64,000 nt of DNA from an uncultured Paludibacter sp. (GTDB lineage: Bacteria > Bacteroidota > Bacteroidia > Bacteroidales > Paludibacteraceae): positions 69,928 to 133,927 of the forward strand of contig CALFXE010000234.1 of NCBI GenBank assembly GCA_937927845.1. The letters are read 5' to 3'. Of the stretch, positions 8,960 to 17,707 are shown in pieces. Each line of letters begins with the position of its first letter. The stretch's first letter is position 1. Position numbers and translations under genes: made by a program. The notes below the pieces were generated by a model. The model saw nothing but the letters and a program-made list of their open reading frames with translations. It had not been told where the DNA came from and searched no databases.

Positions 8960-9421
8960 TCAGATACTCTTATATTCCTTTTTAGCATCAAAACACGGAC
9001 ACTGCTTTGTCCACTCGTCGGGTGTTATTTCTCCATCTCCGTTTTTATCCGGCGAGAGATCACGATGTCCCACTATTTCAGCATCAGGATATACGGCTAC
9101 CAACTCACGGAGCAGATTAACCAGTGCCTCCTTTTGCTGATCGGTACGCGTGTCACATGGTTTGCCCTTTGCATCAATCCCGCCTTCGTAACAAATACCT
9201 ATACTCTCCTTATTGAACCCTGTTACATGAGCACCCGCCATTTGCAGGGGGCGAAGCGGTACCCTGTACCCTGAACGGCGTACATAGAAGTGATAGCCGG
9301 CTGAATTGAATCCGCGCTCGCGATGATCACGCTCCATCTGTTCGGGAGTGTATTCATGCAATACGGATGTTGCCGAACAGTGTACGACTATTAAATTGAT
9401 ATTTCTTGATTTACGTGTCAT
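8960..9421 (-). CDS. endolysin, N-acetylmuramoyl-L-alanine amidase (153 aa)
   Basis: The protein matches the amidase_2 / T7-lysozyme type fold. The zinc ligands can be placed at VVHCSAT (His about residue 14), in the central AGYHFYVRRSG and AGAHVTGFN segments, and at VGHRDLSPDKNGDGEITPDEW near the end. The last part carries a DKNGDGEI loop resembling calcium-binding loops, and CPCFDAKKEY closes the domain. It would cut the amide bond between muramic acid and the stem peptide during lysis. There is no signal peptide, so export needs a holin; the next gene downstream is a membrane protein. Length is normal for the single-domain form. Confidence 0.9.
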   Translation of the reverse strand: MTRKSRNINLIVVHCSATSVLHEYTPEQMERDHRERGFNSAGYHFYVRRSGYRVPLRPLQMAGAHVTGFNKESIGICYEGGIDAKGKPCDTRTDQQKEALVNLLRELVAVYPDAEIVGHRDLSPDKNGDGEITPDEWTKQCPCFDAKKEYKSI

Positions 9422-9444
9422 TGTATGTTTTTTTTGTTAACTAA

Positions 9445-9487
9445 GTGAACGGGGTGATGCTGAATGCATCATCGTATCCCCGTTCAC
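9445..9487 (-). terminator. strong stem-loop between capsid and endolysin genes
   Basis: GTGAACGGGG (9445-9454) pairs perfectly with CCCCGTTCAC (9478-9487), and an inner GATGC/GCATC pair extends the structure. It lies in the 104-bp gap between the leftward capsid gene and the endolysin gene. No long T run follows on the minus strand, so it may act as an attenuator or mRNA stabiliser that lets capsid expression exceed lysis gene expression. Confidence 0.6.
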
Positions 9488-9525
9488 ATCACACACGGGT
9501 TTTCTTATACCTTTTCTTAAAATTA

Positions 9526-10935
9526 CTATTCGCCGGCTCTGGTTATGAGTACCTGATAAGAACCTGTTGAACGTTCATCGACCGATGTAACATCCACAAC
9601 GATGATATTTTCACCAACCGCCAAGTTACGAGCAGCACTTGCCGTTCCGCTGGTAAGTGTTGCCGAACCAACCTTTATTACCTGACCTGCGTATTTATGA
9701 GTACCGGTTATCGTGGTAGATTCAACATTATTAGCTACCGCCATTGTGTAAGAATACTTATTAGATTTGAAAGCCGGTACGAGAGTTCCTGCGCTAAAAA
9801 CTAAAGTTTGAAGTTCTGTTGAACCTGCCTTAGCTGCTTCCGCGCGACCGTCATAAAGCACAATATCTTCACCAAACACAATATTAGTATCAGCTTTCAT
9901 AAGCATTTTGAAGAAATACTTCTCACCGGCATTGGTCAGTCTATCAATCTTGATGGCATCCTGATCGTCAACCAATGATACGCCTGCCCAAAAGTTTGAA
10001 TCCACACCTGCCGATGTTACAGCGGCTACAATCACGTCCTTAGGCCAGTCTGCCAGTGGAACCATCTTGATACCCTTAAATCTTTCAGGATTCATATTGG
10101 TGTAATCGGCTCCCTTATGCGGTTTGTCGGTCAGTTCATATTCGTAACTTTCCACATCTTCAACGCTCATAAAAAGCTTCAGATTAGGATTATTCCTGAT
10201 AGCCTTAGGAATACGCTCACGCACCAATTTCATCTTGGCTATTACGTTTGCCTGTGTTATTGCCTCAGGTGATGAAACAACCACCACGTCACTGTCTGCC
10301 ACTATACGTGTTAGAATACCGTCAAAATACTTTCCTTCGCCCGCGCCCGATACTCCGTTTATAAACTCACCGCCCAGTTCGAAATCAACAACCTTAGCCA
10401 GTTCTGCGAGCAGCTTTGTTTGAACCTCTGAGGGAAGCTCTGAGAATACCAGCTCACCTGTTGTTTGAAACGGTTTCCATATGCTTTCAAAAACTCTTGG
10501 GTTAAAGGTTGTGAACGCCATCACGTCTTTTGGCTCAAGATATTTCTCATCTATTGTGAAATCTCCCTTACTGTCTGATTCGGTGGGCTGCTCTTTGCGT
10601 TTTTGAAGCATCTTTCCGGCTTTCAGGCGCGGAATGGAGAATTTCTTAGAAACGTTAGGCTGTACCCTTATATGCCCGCCCGCTACAAGCTGATTGCCTG
10701 TTGTAGCCCTGACGAGCAATTCCTCCAATACCTCACCGGCATATGCCGATGTAATAGCAACTGCCATGGGCAGCACACCGGCAAGCGGAGTTAATGATCC
10801 TACAACGGATAAGACCGTGCCCACACCGATAACGGCTGCCGGAGCAAACCCTGTCACAGCAGCTATTGCACCGCCTGCTACAATGTTAAATAGCAACATT
10901 GTGAAAATCGATAAAATTAATTTTAATGCTTTCAT
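9526..10935 (-). CDS. major capsid protein with C-terminal Ig/cadherin-like domain (469 aa)
   Basis: The gene lies just after the protease/scaffold gene, and residues about 110-370 are compatible with an HK97-like capsid fold (for example KPFQTTGELVFSELPSEVQ and GVSLVDDQDAIKIDRLTNAG). Two parts are unusual. Residues 1 to about 68 form a hydrophobic Ala/Gly/Val-rich segment (MKALKLILSIFTMLLFNIVA...), perhaps an inner delta-type domain removed by the protease. Residues about 373-469 look like a cadherin-like beta-sandwich: LVFSAGTLVPAF, YSYTMAVANNV, ENIIVVDVTS and GSYQVLITRAG. Such domains on phage capsids can bind glycans or mucus. The fold assignment is by motif reading. Confidence 0.75.
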   Translation of the reverse strand: MKALKLILSIFTMLLFNIVAGGAIAAVTGFAPAAVIGVGTVLSVVGSLTPLAGVLPMAVAITSAYAGEVLEELLVRATTGNQLVAGGHIRVQPNVSKKFSIPRLKAGKMLQKRKEQPTESDSKGDFTIDEKYLEPKDVMAFTTFNPRVFESIWKPFQTTGELVFSELPSEVQTKLLAELAKVVDFELGGEFINGVSGAGEGKYFDGILTRIVADSDVVVVSSPEAITQANVIAKMKLVRERIPKAIRNNPNLKLFMSVEDVESYEYELTDKPHKGADYTNMNPERFKGIKMVPLADWPKDVIVAAVTSAGVDSNFWAGVSLVDDQDAIKIDRLTNAGEKYFFKMLMKADTNIVFGEDIVLYDGRAEAAKAGSTELQTLVFSAGTLVPAFKSNKYSYTMAVANNVESTTITGTHKYAGQVIKVGSATLTSGTASAARNLAVGENIIVVDVTSVDERSTGSYQVLITRAGE

Positions 10936-10976
10936 TGTTTGATAAATTGATTGTTTATTGTTACGTAAATTTCTGA

Positions 10977-11906
10977 TTACTTCTTAGCGTTTTCTTCAAT
11001 CTCCTTTTGGCGTTTCTCCCATGCGCTTTCCCCTTTGCTATCTCCTAAGGCTACACTCACGGACTTGCGTGGTGTAAGTGCGCGGATCATGGTAAGGGTT
11101 GCATCTGGGGAAGACTCATAAAGGGAAATCATTTCTTTTTTTACAGATCCGTCCTCTTTTTCGGAAAGACGACCATCTTTAAATGCATCCGCAAGTTCTT
11201 TGTCAAAAGATGCGCGCTTTTCCTGTTTTTCTTTCAGCTCTATGGCATCGATACGATCCTGGAGGAGTTTCTTTTCATCCTGCTCCTTTTTCAAGTCAGC
11301 CTTAAGCTGAATGTTTTCCTTTTCGATAGGCTTGATAGCTCCCAGCACGTCCTGTGCTGTTGCATTGTCAGCTAATTTTAAATGATTAAATACTTCTTTC
11401 ATGTGATTATTGTTTTGAATTGTTAGTTCTTTGAGTGGATTCTTTGAAGCATCCGATAGTTCTATTAAATTACCCTCTGTATCGTAAAGGGCTAATGAGT
11501 TGTTATTAGCTCCTATATCAACAATGGAAGCCTCGCGCATACGCCATTTTGTAACGGTCTCATATCGCTGTCCCTGCTTGATATATCCGGTATCTGTTGA
11601 TGTTTCCACAGGTATTGCTCCGGCTGATGCCATGCGCAGCGTTCCGGCTTCGACCTTCTGAGCAATTTTTTGAGAAAAGTCATCACTGTCAAATACGGCA
11701 TCCGCAAGTATTCTGTCTTTTTCAACGCGGATATTATCCCAGTGTCCTATGGGGAGTAGTGTGTCTTCCCGGTCAGCCCACGATCGGTTATGATTCCATA
11801 ACATGATGGGGTTCTTTTTAAACTGTTCGAGATCAGCTCCGCCGGTTACCATCCAAAAACCTTGCGTATTAAGGGACTCATCATGCAGTACAAATGTTTT
11901 TGCCAT
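10977..11906 (-). CDS. prohead protease with scaffold tail (309 aa)
   Basis: The N-terminal half resembles the HK97-type (U35) prohead protease: IMLWNHNRSWADRE supplies a conserved His (about 39), and TLRMASAGAIPVE supplies a conserved Ser (about 93). The C-terminal part (about 165-309) is charged and coiled-coil rich (EKENIQLKADLKKEQDEKK), as expected for an internal scaffold. A protease-scaffold fusion corresponds to the Mu I/Z arrangement. It lies directly before the capsid gene and would mature the prohead. Its start is divergent from the terminase block, with a palindromic site between them. Confidence 0.85.
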   Translation of the reverse strand: MAKTFVLHDESLNTQGFWMVTGGADLEQFKKNPIMLWNHNRSWADREDTLLPIGHWDNIRVEKDRILADAVFDSDDFSQKIAQKVEAGTLRMASAGAIPVETSTDTGYIKQGQRYETVTKWRMREASIVDIGANNNSLALYDTEGNLIELSDASKNPLKELTIQNNNHMKEVFNHLKLADNATAQDVLGAIKPIEKENIQLKADLKKEQDEKKLLQDRIDAIELKEKQEKRASFDKELADAFKDGRLSEKEDGSVKKEMISLYESSPDATLTMIRALTPRKSVSVALGDSKGESAWEKRQKEIEENAKK

Positions 11907-11984
11907 TTTTCTCCTGTGTTAAAATTGTTTTATTTGAACTTTCGACAACAAAATTCTCATATAATTAAATCATATCAAAAAACC

Positions 11985-12001
11985 TATGACATACTGTCAT
12001 A
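11985..12001. promoter_or_regulatory. 17-bp palindrome in divergent late promoter region
   Basis: TATGACA and TGTCATA form perfect 7-base arms around TAC. The site lies in the 154-bp gap between the leftward protease-capsid block and the rightward terminase block, where late promoters for both should be. In Mu the late activators bind palindromes at such promoters, so this is a candidate activator or operator site. That role is inferred. Confidence 0.45.
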
Positions 12002-12060
12002 TATATTTTATTTTGATGATACAATCAGGTTATTTTGCCCTAAAAATCAAACATATTATA

Positions 12061-12513
12061 ATGGCACAAAAAGAAACCAAACAGGAACGCACACGAAAAA
12101 AGGAACTCGCTCAATTTTTTTATTGCAACTCACAGTTGTCTCAAAAAGAAATAGCCGAAAAAGTAGGTGTATCGGAGGTCAGCATGAGCCGCTGGGCAAA
12201 AGATGGAAAATGGGATACGCTCAAAGCCTCGGTTACAATCACAAGGGAAGAGCAGTTAAGTCGCGTATACCAGCAGATAGCTGCTATCAACAGTAAAATC
12301 ATTGAAGAGCAAAAAGGAATACCCACGGGTGCGGATGCCGATGTATTAGCCAAACTGGCGGCAGTTGTGGAACGCTTGGAAAAAGAAACATCCATAACGG
12401 ACGTGGTCAGCGTATCCATGAAATTTTTAAACTGGTTGAGAAAAATTGATACCGATAAGGCAAAAGAGCTGAGCGGACTGTTTGATGCATTTATAAAGGA
12501 TTTACTGAGATAG
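12061..12513 (+). CDS. terminase small subunit-like / DUF1804-type DNA-binding protein (150 aa)
   Basis: The preferred start is the ATG at 12061 (MAQKETKQERTRKKELAQFF); upstream in-frame starts add an unlikely leader. Residues about 20-50 form a helix-turn-helix (LSQKEIAEKVGVSEVSMSRWAKDGKW) of the type found in small terminases and Mu-like DUF1804 proteins, which recognise phage DNA for packaging. The rest is helical and could oligomerise. It is the first gene of the rightward head block and directly precedes the large terminase, which supports the assignment. Confidence 0.75.
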   Translation: MAQKETKQERTRKKELAQFFYCNSQLSQKEIAEKVGVSEVSMSRWAKDGKWDTLKASVTITREEQLSRVYQQIAAINSKIIEEQKGIPTGADADVLAKLAAVVERLEKETSITDVVSVSMKFLNWLRKIDTDKAKELSGLFDAFIKDLLR

Positions 12514-12545
12514 CTAACATAGATGTTTAATTAAAAATCTTTTTT

Positions 12546-12614
12546 ATGAGTACAGAAGCTTATAAGGCTCTTCGAGACTGGGAAGAATTCAGAGCCAAAT
12601 TATTAAAATCTTGA
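12546..12614 (+). CDS. possible 22-aa leader or micro-ORF
   Basis: An ATG at 12546 opens a frame coding MSTEAYKALRDWEEFRAKLL and ending at TGA 12612-12614. It sits in the gap between the small and large terminase genes and ends 10 bp before the terminase start. Its EALRDWEEF-like stretch resembles the IKEWDEFLKAM segment near the start of the terminase, so it may be a duplicated remnant or a coupling peptide. Translation is unproven. Confidence 0.3.
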   Translation: MSTEAYKALRDWEEFRAKLLKS

Positions 12615-12624
12615 AATTTAAGTA

Positions 12625-14157
12625 ATGGCATCAGCAAAAGACAAAATCGCAATTAAGGAATGGGACGAGTTCCTCAAAGCAATGCGCCAGGATACTGCCC
12701 TTGAGAGTGACAAGACGAAAGCGGATATTGAAAAGCATCGTGCATATCTTGAGAAAAATCCGGTCGAATGGATGAAATACATGTTTCCTAACTATGCTAC
12801 TGCAGAATTTGCCCCATTCCATAAAAAATTCATCAAAAGAGCTATTGACAACGCCGAATGGTACGAGGTCATATCGTGGGCACGCGAGCTTGCAAAAGAT
12901 ACCGTGGTTATGATGACCATGTTTTACCTTAATCTGACGGGCAAAAAGAAATTTACAATTTTTGTGTCCTCCTCTTTTGATGCTGCCTGCGATCTGCTTT
13001 TGCCATATATGCTGAATTTTGAGGGGAACAGTCGCATTGATGCATATTACGGTCCACAAAAAACATGGGGAGCATGGGAGAAGGGAAACTTCACCACCAA
13101 ATGTGGTGCTCGCTATGTGGCTATCGGTGCCGGACAGTCGCCAAGAGGGAAGAAAAATGAGGCTCTGCGACCGGATTCTATTATCCTTACTGACCTTGAT
13201 ACGGACGAAGATACACGCAATAAGGATATCATCGATAAGCGATGGGACTGGGTGGAAAAAGCACTTATCCCGACACGTTCTATCAGCAAACCGCTGTTAA
13301 CACTTATGCTGGGCAACATCATTGCTAAAGACTGCTGCGTTGTTCGAGCCGGCAAAATAGCCGACAACTGGGATGTTGTTAATGTTCGAGGCAGTGACGG
13401 TAAAAGCACATGGCCACAGAAAAATACTGAGGAGATGATCGATCGGGTGCTTTCCAAAATATCCACTAAGGCAGCACAGGGTGAGTATTTTAATAACCCT
13501 GTAACGGAGGGATCAATATTCAAGGGAGAAGCAACCTGGGGCAAGTGTCCTCCATTGACAAAATTACGCTTTGTTGTCGCATACGCAGACCCTTCGACCT
13601 CAAACAAGGATAAATCATCCAAAAAGACATCATTTAAGGCACTTTGGCTCATCGGAAAAAACGATGGGAAATACTATATCTATCGTGGTTTTCTCGATCA
13701 GGGATCTACAGATACTTTTATTGACTGGTTTTACTCCCTGCGAACTTATGCCGCCGATAAGGCTCAGATTTATTGGTACATTGAGAATAACTCATTGCAG
13801 GATCCATACTATGAACAGATTTATGAACCAAAGTTCCGGGACAGAGGAAAAACGGAAGGTCGCATCAGCGTCAAGGGAGACACACGAAAAAAGCCGGAAA
13901 AAGCTTTTCGCATAGAAGGGAACCTTGAAAAACCATGGAGAGATGGAGATCTGGTGTTCAACGAACAGGAAAAAGGCAATCCGCACATGGAAAGGCTGAT
14001 AGAACAGTTCAAACTTTTTGATATGAAGTTATCAGCTCCTGCGGATGGTCCTGACTGCATCGAGGGTGGAATCTGGATTTTAGATAATAAAATGCATGAG
14101 ATAGCTCCCTCCGATTTTAAAACATTTTCAAAACACGCAAACAACAAACGAATTTAA
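12625..14157 (+). CDS. terminase large subunit (510 aa)
   Basis: An ATPase domain fills about residues 50-270. The P-loop position reads SWARELAKDT, the deviant Walker A form seen in several phage terminases, and ILTDLDTDEDTRN is a plausible Walker B with the catalytic acid. The nuclease domain follows: VVAYADPSTS (about 315-325) carries the first metal-binding Asp of the RNase H-like fold, and IYWYIENN and GGIWILDNKMHE are later elements. The protein powers DNA packaging and cuts the concatemer or integrated copy; in Mu-like phages packaging is headful from host-flanked DNA. Position after the small terminase and before the portal is standard. Confidence 0.9.
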   Translation: MASAKDKIAIKEWDEFLKAMRQDTALESDKTKADIEKHRAYLEKNPVEWMKYMFPNYATAEFAPFHKKFIKRAIDNAEWYEVISWARELAKDTVVMMTMFYLNLTGKKKFTIFVSSSFDAACDLLLPYMLNFEGNSRIDAYYGPQKTWGAWEKGNFTTKCGARYVAIGAGQSPRGKKNEALRPDSIILTDLDTDEDTRNKDIIDKRWDWVEKALIPTRSISKPLLTLMLGNIIAKDCCVVRAGKIADNWDVVNVRGSDGKSTWPQKNTEEMIDRVLSKISTKAAQGEYFNNPVTEGSIFKGEATWGKCPPLTKLRFVVAYADPSTSNKDKSSKKTSFKALWLIGKNDGKYYIYRGFLDQGSTDTFIDWFYSLRTYAADKAQIYWYIENNSLQDPYYEQIYEPKFRDRGKTEGRISVKGDTRKKPEKAFRIEGNLEKPWRDGDLVFNEQEKGNPHMERLIEQFKLFDMKLSAPADGPDCIEGGIWILDNKMHEIAPSDFKTFSKHANNKRI

Positions 14158-14168
14158 ACTCCTCACAC

Positions 14169-14498
14169 ATGATGAAACTATTTAAGCCCATATTAAAGGC
14201 AATTAAAAGATTGAGATATAAAATCTCATATCGCAAAATGATGCGACTTCAAAGTTTTAAACACTTCAGGCGTGAATGCCGCCGTGCTGAGCGATATGCT
14301 GCTGAAAGCAATAAGAGATATCGGGTATATTTGTTTGACCGGTACCGCGCACTTTCAAGAGAAGATATTACCAGGATGAAAAATTATGGCATTATTTCAA
14401 AAAAACAGGAAACGGGTATGTACTCCAGACTTGTACTGTACGATACACTGACACACGCCAACACACATCCGGATTTTTCAAACCGTAAAATCATATAA
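14169..14498 (+). CDS. small basic protein between terminase and gp36 (109 aa)
   Basis: This strongly basic protein (many Lys/Arg, with FRRECRRAERYAAESNKRYR near residues 38-57) lies 11 bp after the terminase stop and 2 bp before the next start, so it is clearly part of the head operon. No motif is recognised. It lacks membrane segments and is predicted mainly helical. Possible roles include a DNA-binding head protein or packaging accessory factor, but nothing in the sequence decides this. Confidence 0.65.
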   Translation: MMKLFKPILKAIKRLRYKISYRKMMRLQSFKHFRRECRRAERYAAESNKRYRVYLFDRYRALSREDITRMKNYGIISKKQETGMYSRLVLYDTLTHANTHPDFSNRKII

Positions 14499-14500
14499 TT

Positions 14501-14923
14501 ATGTACGTAACACAGGAAGAAATATCAACACATCTTTATAATGAACAGGCAATGGCAATAGCCGATGGCGATCTGTCAAAACTGCTGAAGGCTGTCAATG
14601 TTGCCATAGCGGAAGTCAGGGGATATCTAACAGGAAGATATGACATAGATACTGAGCTTACCAAAACGGGCGATGCGCGCAATGACTTGATAGTACTTTG
14701 GGTAAAAGACATTGCCGTATGGCATTTTGTGAATATCTGCAACGTAAACACCTCTTTGGAACTTAGAGCAAAAAGGCGTGACGATGCCGTATCGCAGTTA
14801 AAGAGCATTCAAAAAGGTAACTTCGACATCGACCTCCCCCCGCGAACAGACGAAACAGGTAATGCGGTCAATACCACACCATTTTCAATCGGCTCAAACA
14901 GGCGCCGGGAATCACATATTTAA
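14501..14923 (+). CDS. gp36-like head-tail connector (DUF1320, 140 aa)
   Basis: The protein matches the Mu gp36 / DUF1320 pattern. It starts MYVTQEEISTHLYNEQ, contains the conserved AIAEVRGYLTGRYD segment at about residues 38-52, and then a helix with WHFVNICN. Proteins of this family sit at the portal-tail interface and adapt the head for tail attachment. It lies two bases after the previous gene and 12 bp before the portal fusion. The low-complexity C-terminus (TGNAVNTTPFSIG) is probably flexible. Confidence 0.8.
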   Translation: MYVTQEEISTHLYNEQAMAIADGDLSKLLKAVNVAIAEVRGYLTGRYDIDTELTKTGDARNDLIVLWVKDIAVWHFVNICNVNTSLELRAKRRDDAVSQLKSIQKGNFDIDLPPRTDETGNAVNTTPFSIGSNRRRESHI

Positions 14924-14935
14924 TTTTAATCAAAG

Positions 14936-17593
14936 ATGGCAAAGAAAACAAATACACTTCAAAGTCTTCCCGCCGGAGCGGTGATAAAGAATCTGATCAT
15001 ACAACAGGCAAAGGTTGAATCTGCCGATATCGGTACATGGCGTACCGCTCTTAACAACGCAGCGCGTTCGGGTAACAGAAACAAACTTTACGATTTAATG
15101 GACAACGTGATGCTTGATCCTGTCCTCTCATCCGCTGTTGAACGCCGCACCAACAAAATAACCAATGCGGAAATTACCTTCCAGGTTAACGGCGAATCGG
15201 TGGAAGCCATCGACGATATGATAGACACCCCCGAGTTTGAAGATCTTATAAAGGAGATAGCGCTGTCGCGCGCATATGGTAAATCGGTTGTTGAGGTAGG
15301 GTTTACTCCGGAACTTAGTGTATTCTCTTTCCCACGGAAAAATATCAGAATCACTAATCTTGAAAAACCCTTATCGGAAAGAAAAAGGTTTATTGCGCTA
15401 AAACCTTCAGATACCTCCGGTTATGATTATACGGAAGATGAGTTTATCCTTGAGGCAGGGGGTGATAATGATTTTGGATACATCTTCAAAGCTGCTGCCT
15501 ATGTTATTTATAAACGTGGTGGCTTTGGCGACTGGGCACAGTATGCCGAGATTTTTGGGATGCCGTTTTTAGTAGGTACGTATAACAGTGCCGACGAAAA
15601 GCAGCGCGATATGTTGTTTGAGGCACTCTCGATGATAGGTGGCAAACCGATTGCCGCCATTCCTGAAGGCACAAAATTAGAAGTAAATGATGTGGGTGGT
15701 AAAAGTACCGATCTGTTTGATCGTTTTAAAAAAGCCTGTGATGAGGAAATACTAATATCCGTTTTGGGGCAAACAATGACAACTGTAGACGGATCGTCAC
15801 GCTCGCAGGCAGAGGTTCACTCCGATACCGAAGAGGGTATTGCGCAGTCGGACCGCCGATATGTGCAGCGCATACTTAACCGCTATTTTGTACCTCTTCT
15901 GATAAAACGCGGTTACAACGTCAGCGGCGGGTTCTTCCTGTTCCCCGACCAGGGCGAAACCATTTCAACAAAAGACCGTCTTGAGATGGGCTTTAAAATG
16001 CGCAGCGAAGGTCTGGAGGTTGATGAGGATTACTTCTTTGAAATATCAGGAATACCACGCGCAAAAAATGCCGGAGAGGGTAAAAAGGAAAAGAAAGAGA
16101 AAGAATCCGATAAAAAGGAAGATGATGCCGGAAAAGGGAAAGAAACATCTACCAAAGAGAGCAACGAGTCGGAAAAGAAACTTTCAGACGTTGAAGTACT
16201 GCCCGATGAGAACGATACAAAAGGCATTTTTAAATGGTTATCTGATTTTTTCGCAGACGCCCGGACACAGTGGAGCCGGGCAAGTCTGAATTTGCGCGGG
16301 AAATCGACAGACTTTATTCACACAGGCATTGAACTCTCTGACGATACTGCATCGACCGGTATCAATGTCGACAAGCTCTTCGATAAGGCACTGCGAAACA
16401 TCTTCAGGCAAAAGGGAGGTGACATACCAATAGTTGAAGAAAATCTCTTCAACATAAGCAATGCCGCTTACCAGAAAGCCATCGATACACAATTTAAAAA
16501 TGCGGGGGTAGAGTTCGGAAAAACAAACAAGGAATTTATTGCCGAGTTCAAACATAACGCTGCCGTATTTGCCGCTTTTAAAAACCATCGGCAAACAACA
16601 GAAATAGCTGCGCAGCTTTTAGATGAGAATGGGAACTTACGCTCATTCCATGATTTTAAAAAGGCAGTGCTCGGTACCTCCATTAAAGCCGATTATAATC
16701 GCAGATGGTTGCAAACCGAGTATAACACAGCCGTTAGATCCGCTCGCCAGGCTGCAAAATTCAAGAAGTATAAAGCAGTCAAGCATATTTATCCAAATCT
16801 TGAATTTACGCCCTCTACAGCTGCCACACCACGCGAGGAGCACAAGGAGTATTACGGCACCATTTTACCCATTGATGACCCGTGGTGGGACTCACACACA
16901 CCTCCACTCGACTGGGGATGCGAGTGCGGTATCCGAAATACGGATAAAGATGTTACCGGTGTTCCTGTGGATATCGCTTCTGTCGATCCTGTGTTTGATA
17001 ACAATCCGGGTAAGACTGCCGAAATCGTAAATATGAAAGAGCATCCGTATGTGAAGGGGGTACCTGTTGAAATAGCTAAAAAAATCAGGACTACGGCTGA
17101 TAATTTAGCTTCAAAGCACGAGCTAATCAAAAAATTCAAGAACGGTGGGCGGGTATTCTCACATATTTTTGTCGACAAAAAAGCTTCGGACTATAAAGAT
17201 ATCTTAACAATATCAGTTGAGTTTGCACGCGATGGTAAAACTGTCGTAATAACACCGAAACTTCACCATAAATCTATTGAATATCAAAGTGTATATAGGG
17301 ATCTATTAAATACAAAATACAGTCAAAAGTGTCCTGACATAAAAGTGGATAATTCTTTCTACGAATATGAATCCTATGCGCCTCCCTTCAGTGCGAGAAA
17401 AATATCCAACATGATTAAAAGAGGTGCAGCACAAAGTCCAAAAATTATTATCAACAACAATAAAGGGGCATCAGACAGGTATATACGAAGGAGTATTATA
17501 AATCGTATAAATGATAAAAACTTTAAACATGAAATTGAGGAGGTGTGGATTTATGAAAAAGGAAAAATAAGGTTACTCTATAAAAAACAGTAG
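14936..17593 (+). CDS. portal (DUF935) - MuF - toxin fusion protein (885 aa)
   Basis: Residues 1 to about 375 are a Mu gp29-type portal (DUF935): VLSSAVERRTNKITNAEITF and LSRAYGKSVVEVGF are typical. A Lys/Glu-rich linker follows (about 378-420). Residues about 478-709 form a MuF/SPP1 gp7-type minor head domain ending in TPSTAATPREEHKEYYG and PPLDWGCECGIRNTDKDV. After HPYVKGV (about residue 708) comes a 175-residue C-terminal domain resembling contact-dependent-inhibition type nuclease toxins (CPDIKVDNSFYEYESY; ASDRYIRRSIINRI; VWIYEKGKIRLLYKK). Portal and MuF are usually separate genes. The toxin is replaced by another one in the CRISPR-embedded copy at 37656, exactly at this junction. Toxin activity is inferred. 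Confidence 0.85.
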   Translation: MAKKTNTLQSLPAGAVIKNLIIQQAKVESADIGTWRTALNNAARSGNRNKLYDLMDNVMLDPVLSSAVERRTNKITNAEITFQVNGESVEAIDDMIDTPEFEDLIKEIALSRAYGKSVVEVGFTPELSVFSFPRKNIRITNLEKPLSERKRFIALKPSDTSGYDYTEDEFILEAGGDNDFGYIFKAAAYVIYKRGGFGDWAQYAEIFGMPFLVGTYNSADEKQRDMLFEALSMIGGKPIAAIPEGTKLEVNDVGGKSTDLFDRFKKACDEEILISVLGQTMTTVDGSSRSQAEVHSDTEEGIAQSDRRYVQRILNRYFVPLLIKRGYNVSGGFFLFPDQGETISTKDRLEMGFKMRSEGLEVDEDYFFEISGIPRAKNAGEGKKEKKEKESDKKEDDAGKGKETSTKESNESEKKLSDVEVLPDENDTKGIFKWLSDFFADARTQWSRASLNLRGKSTDFIHTGIELSDDTASTGINVDKLFDKALRNIFRQKGGDIPIVEENLFNISNAAYQKAIDTQFKNAGVEFGKTNKEFIAEFKHNAAVFAAFKNHRQTTEIAAQLLDENGNLRSFHDFKKAVLGTSIKADYNRRWLQTEYNTAVRSARQAAKFKKYKAVKHIYPNLEFTPSTAATPREEHKEYYGTILPIDDPWWDSHTPPLDWGCECGIRNTDKDVTGVPVDIASVDPVFDNNPGKTAEIVNMKEHPYVKGVPVEIAKKIRTTADNLASKHELIKKFKNGGRVFSHIFVDKKASDYKDILTISVEFARDGKTVVITPKLHHKSIEYQSVYRDLLNTKYSQKCPDIKVDNSFYEYESYAPPFSARKISNMIKRGAAQSPKIIINNNKGASDRYIRRSIINRINDKNFKHEIEEVWIYEKGKIRLLYKKQ

Positions 17594-17707
17594 GGAATCA
17601 AAAAGACTCCCCCTGCAGGCACCGATCCGTAGAACGGCTAAGTATTTCTACCTGTCGCAAAGATACACAACATTTTAATACAAACAAACATTTTTCAAAA
17701 ATATTAT

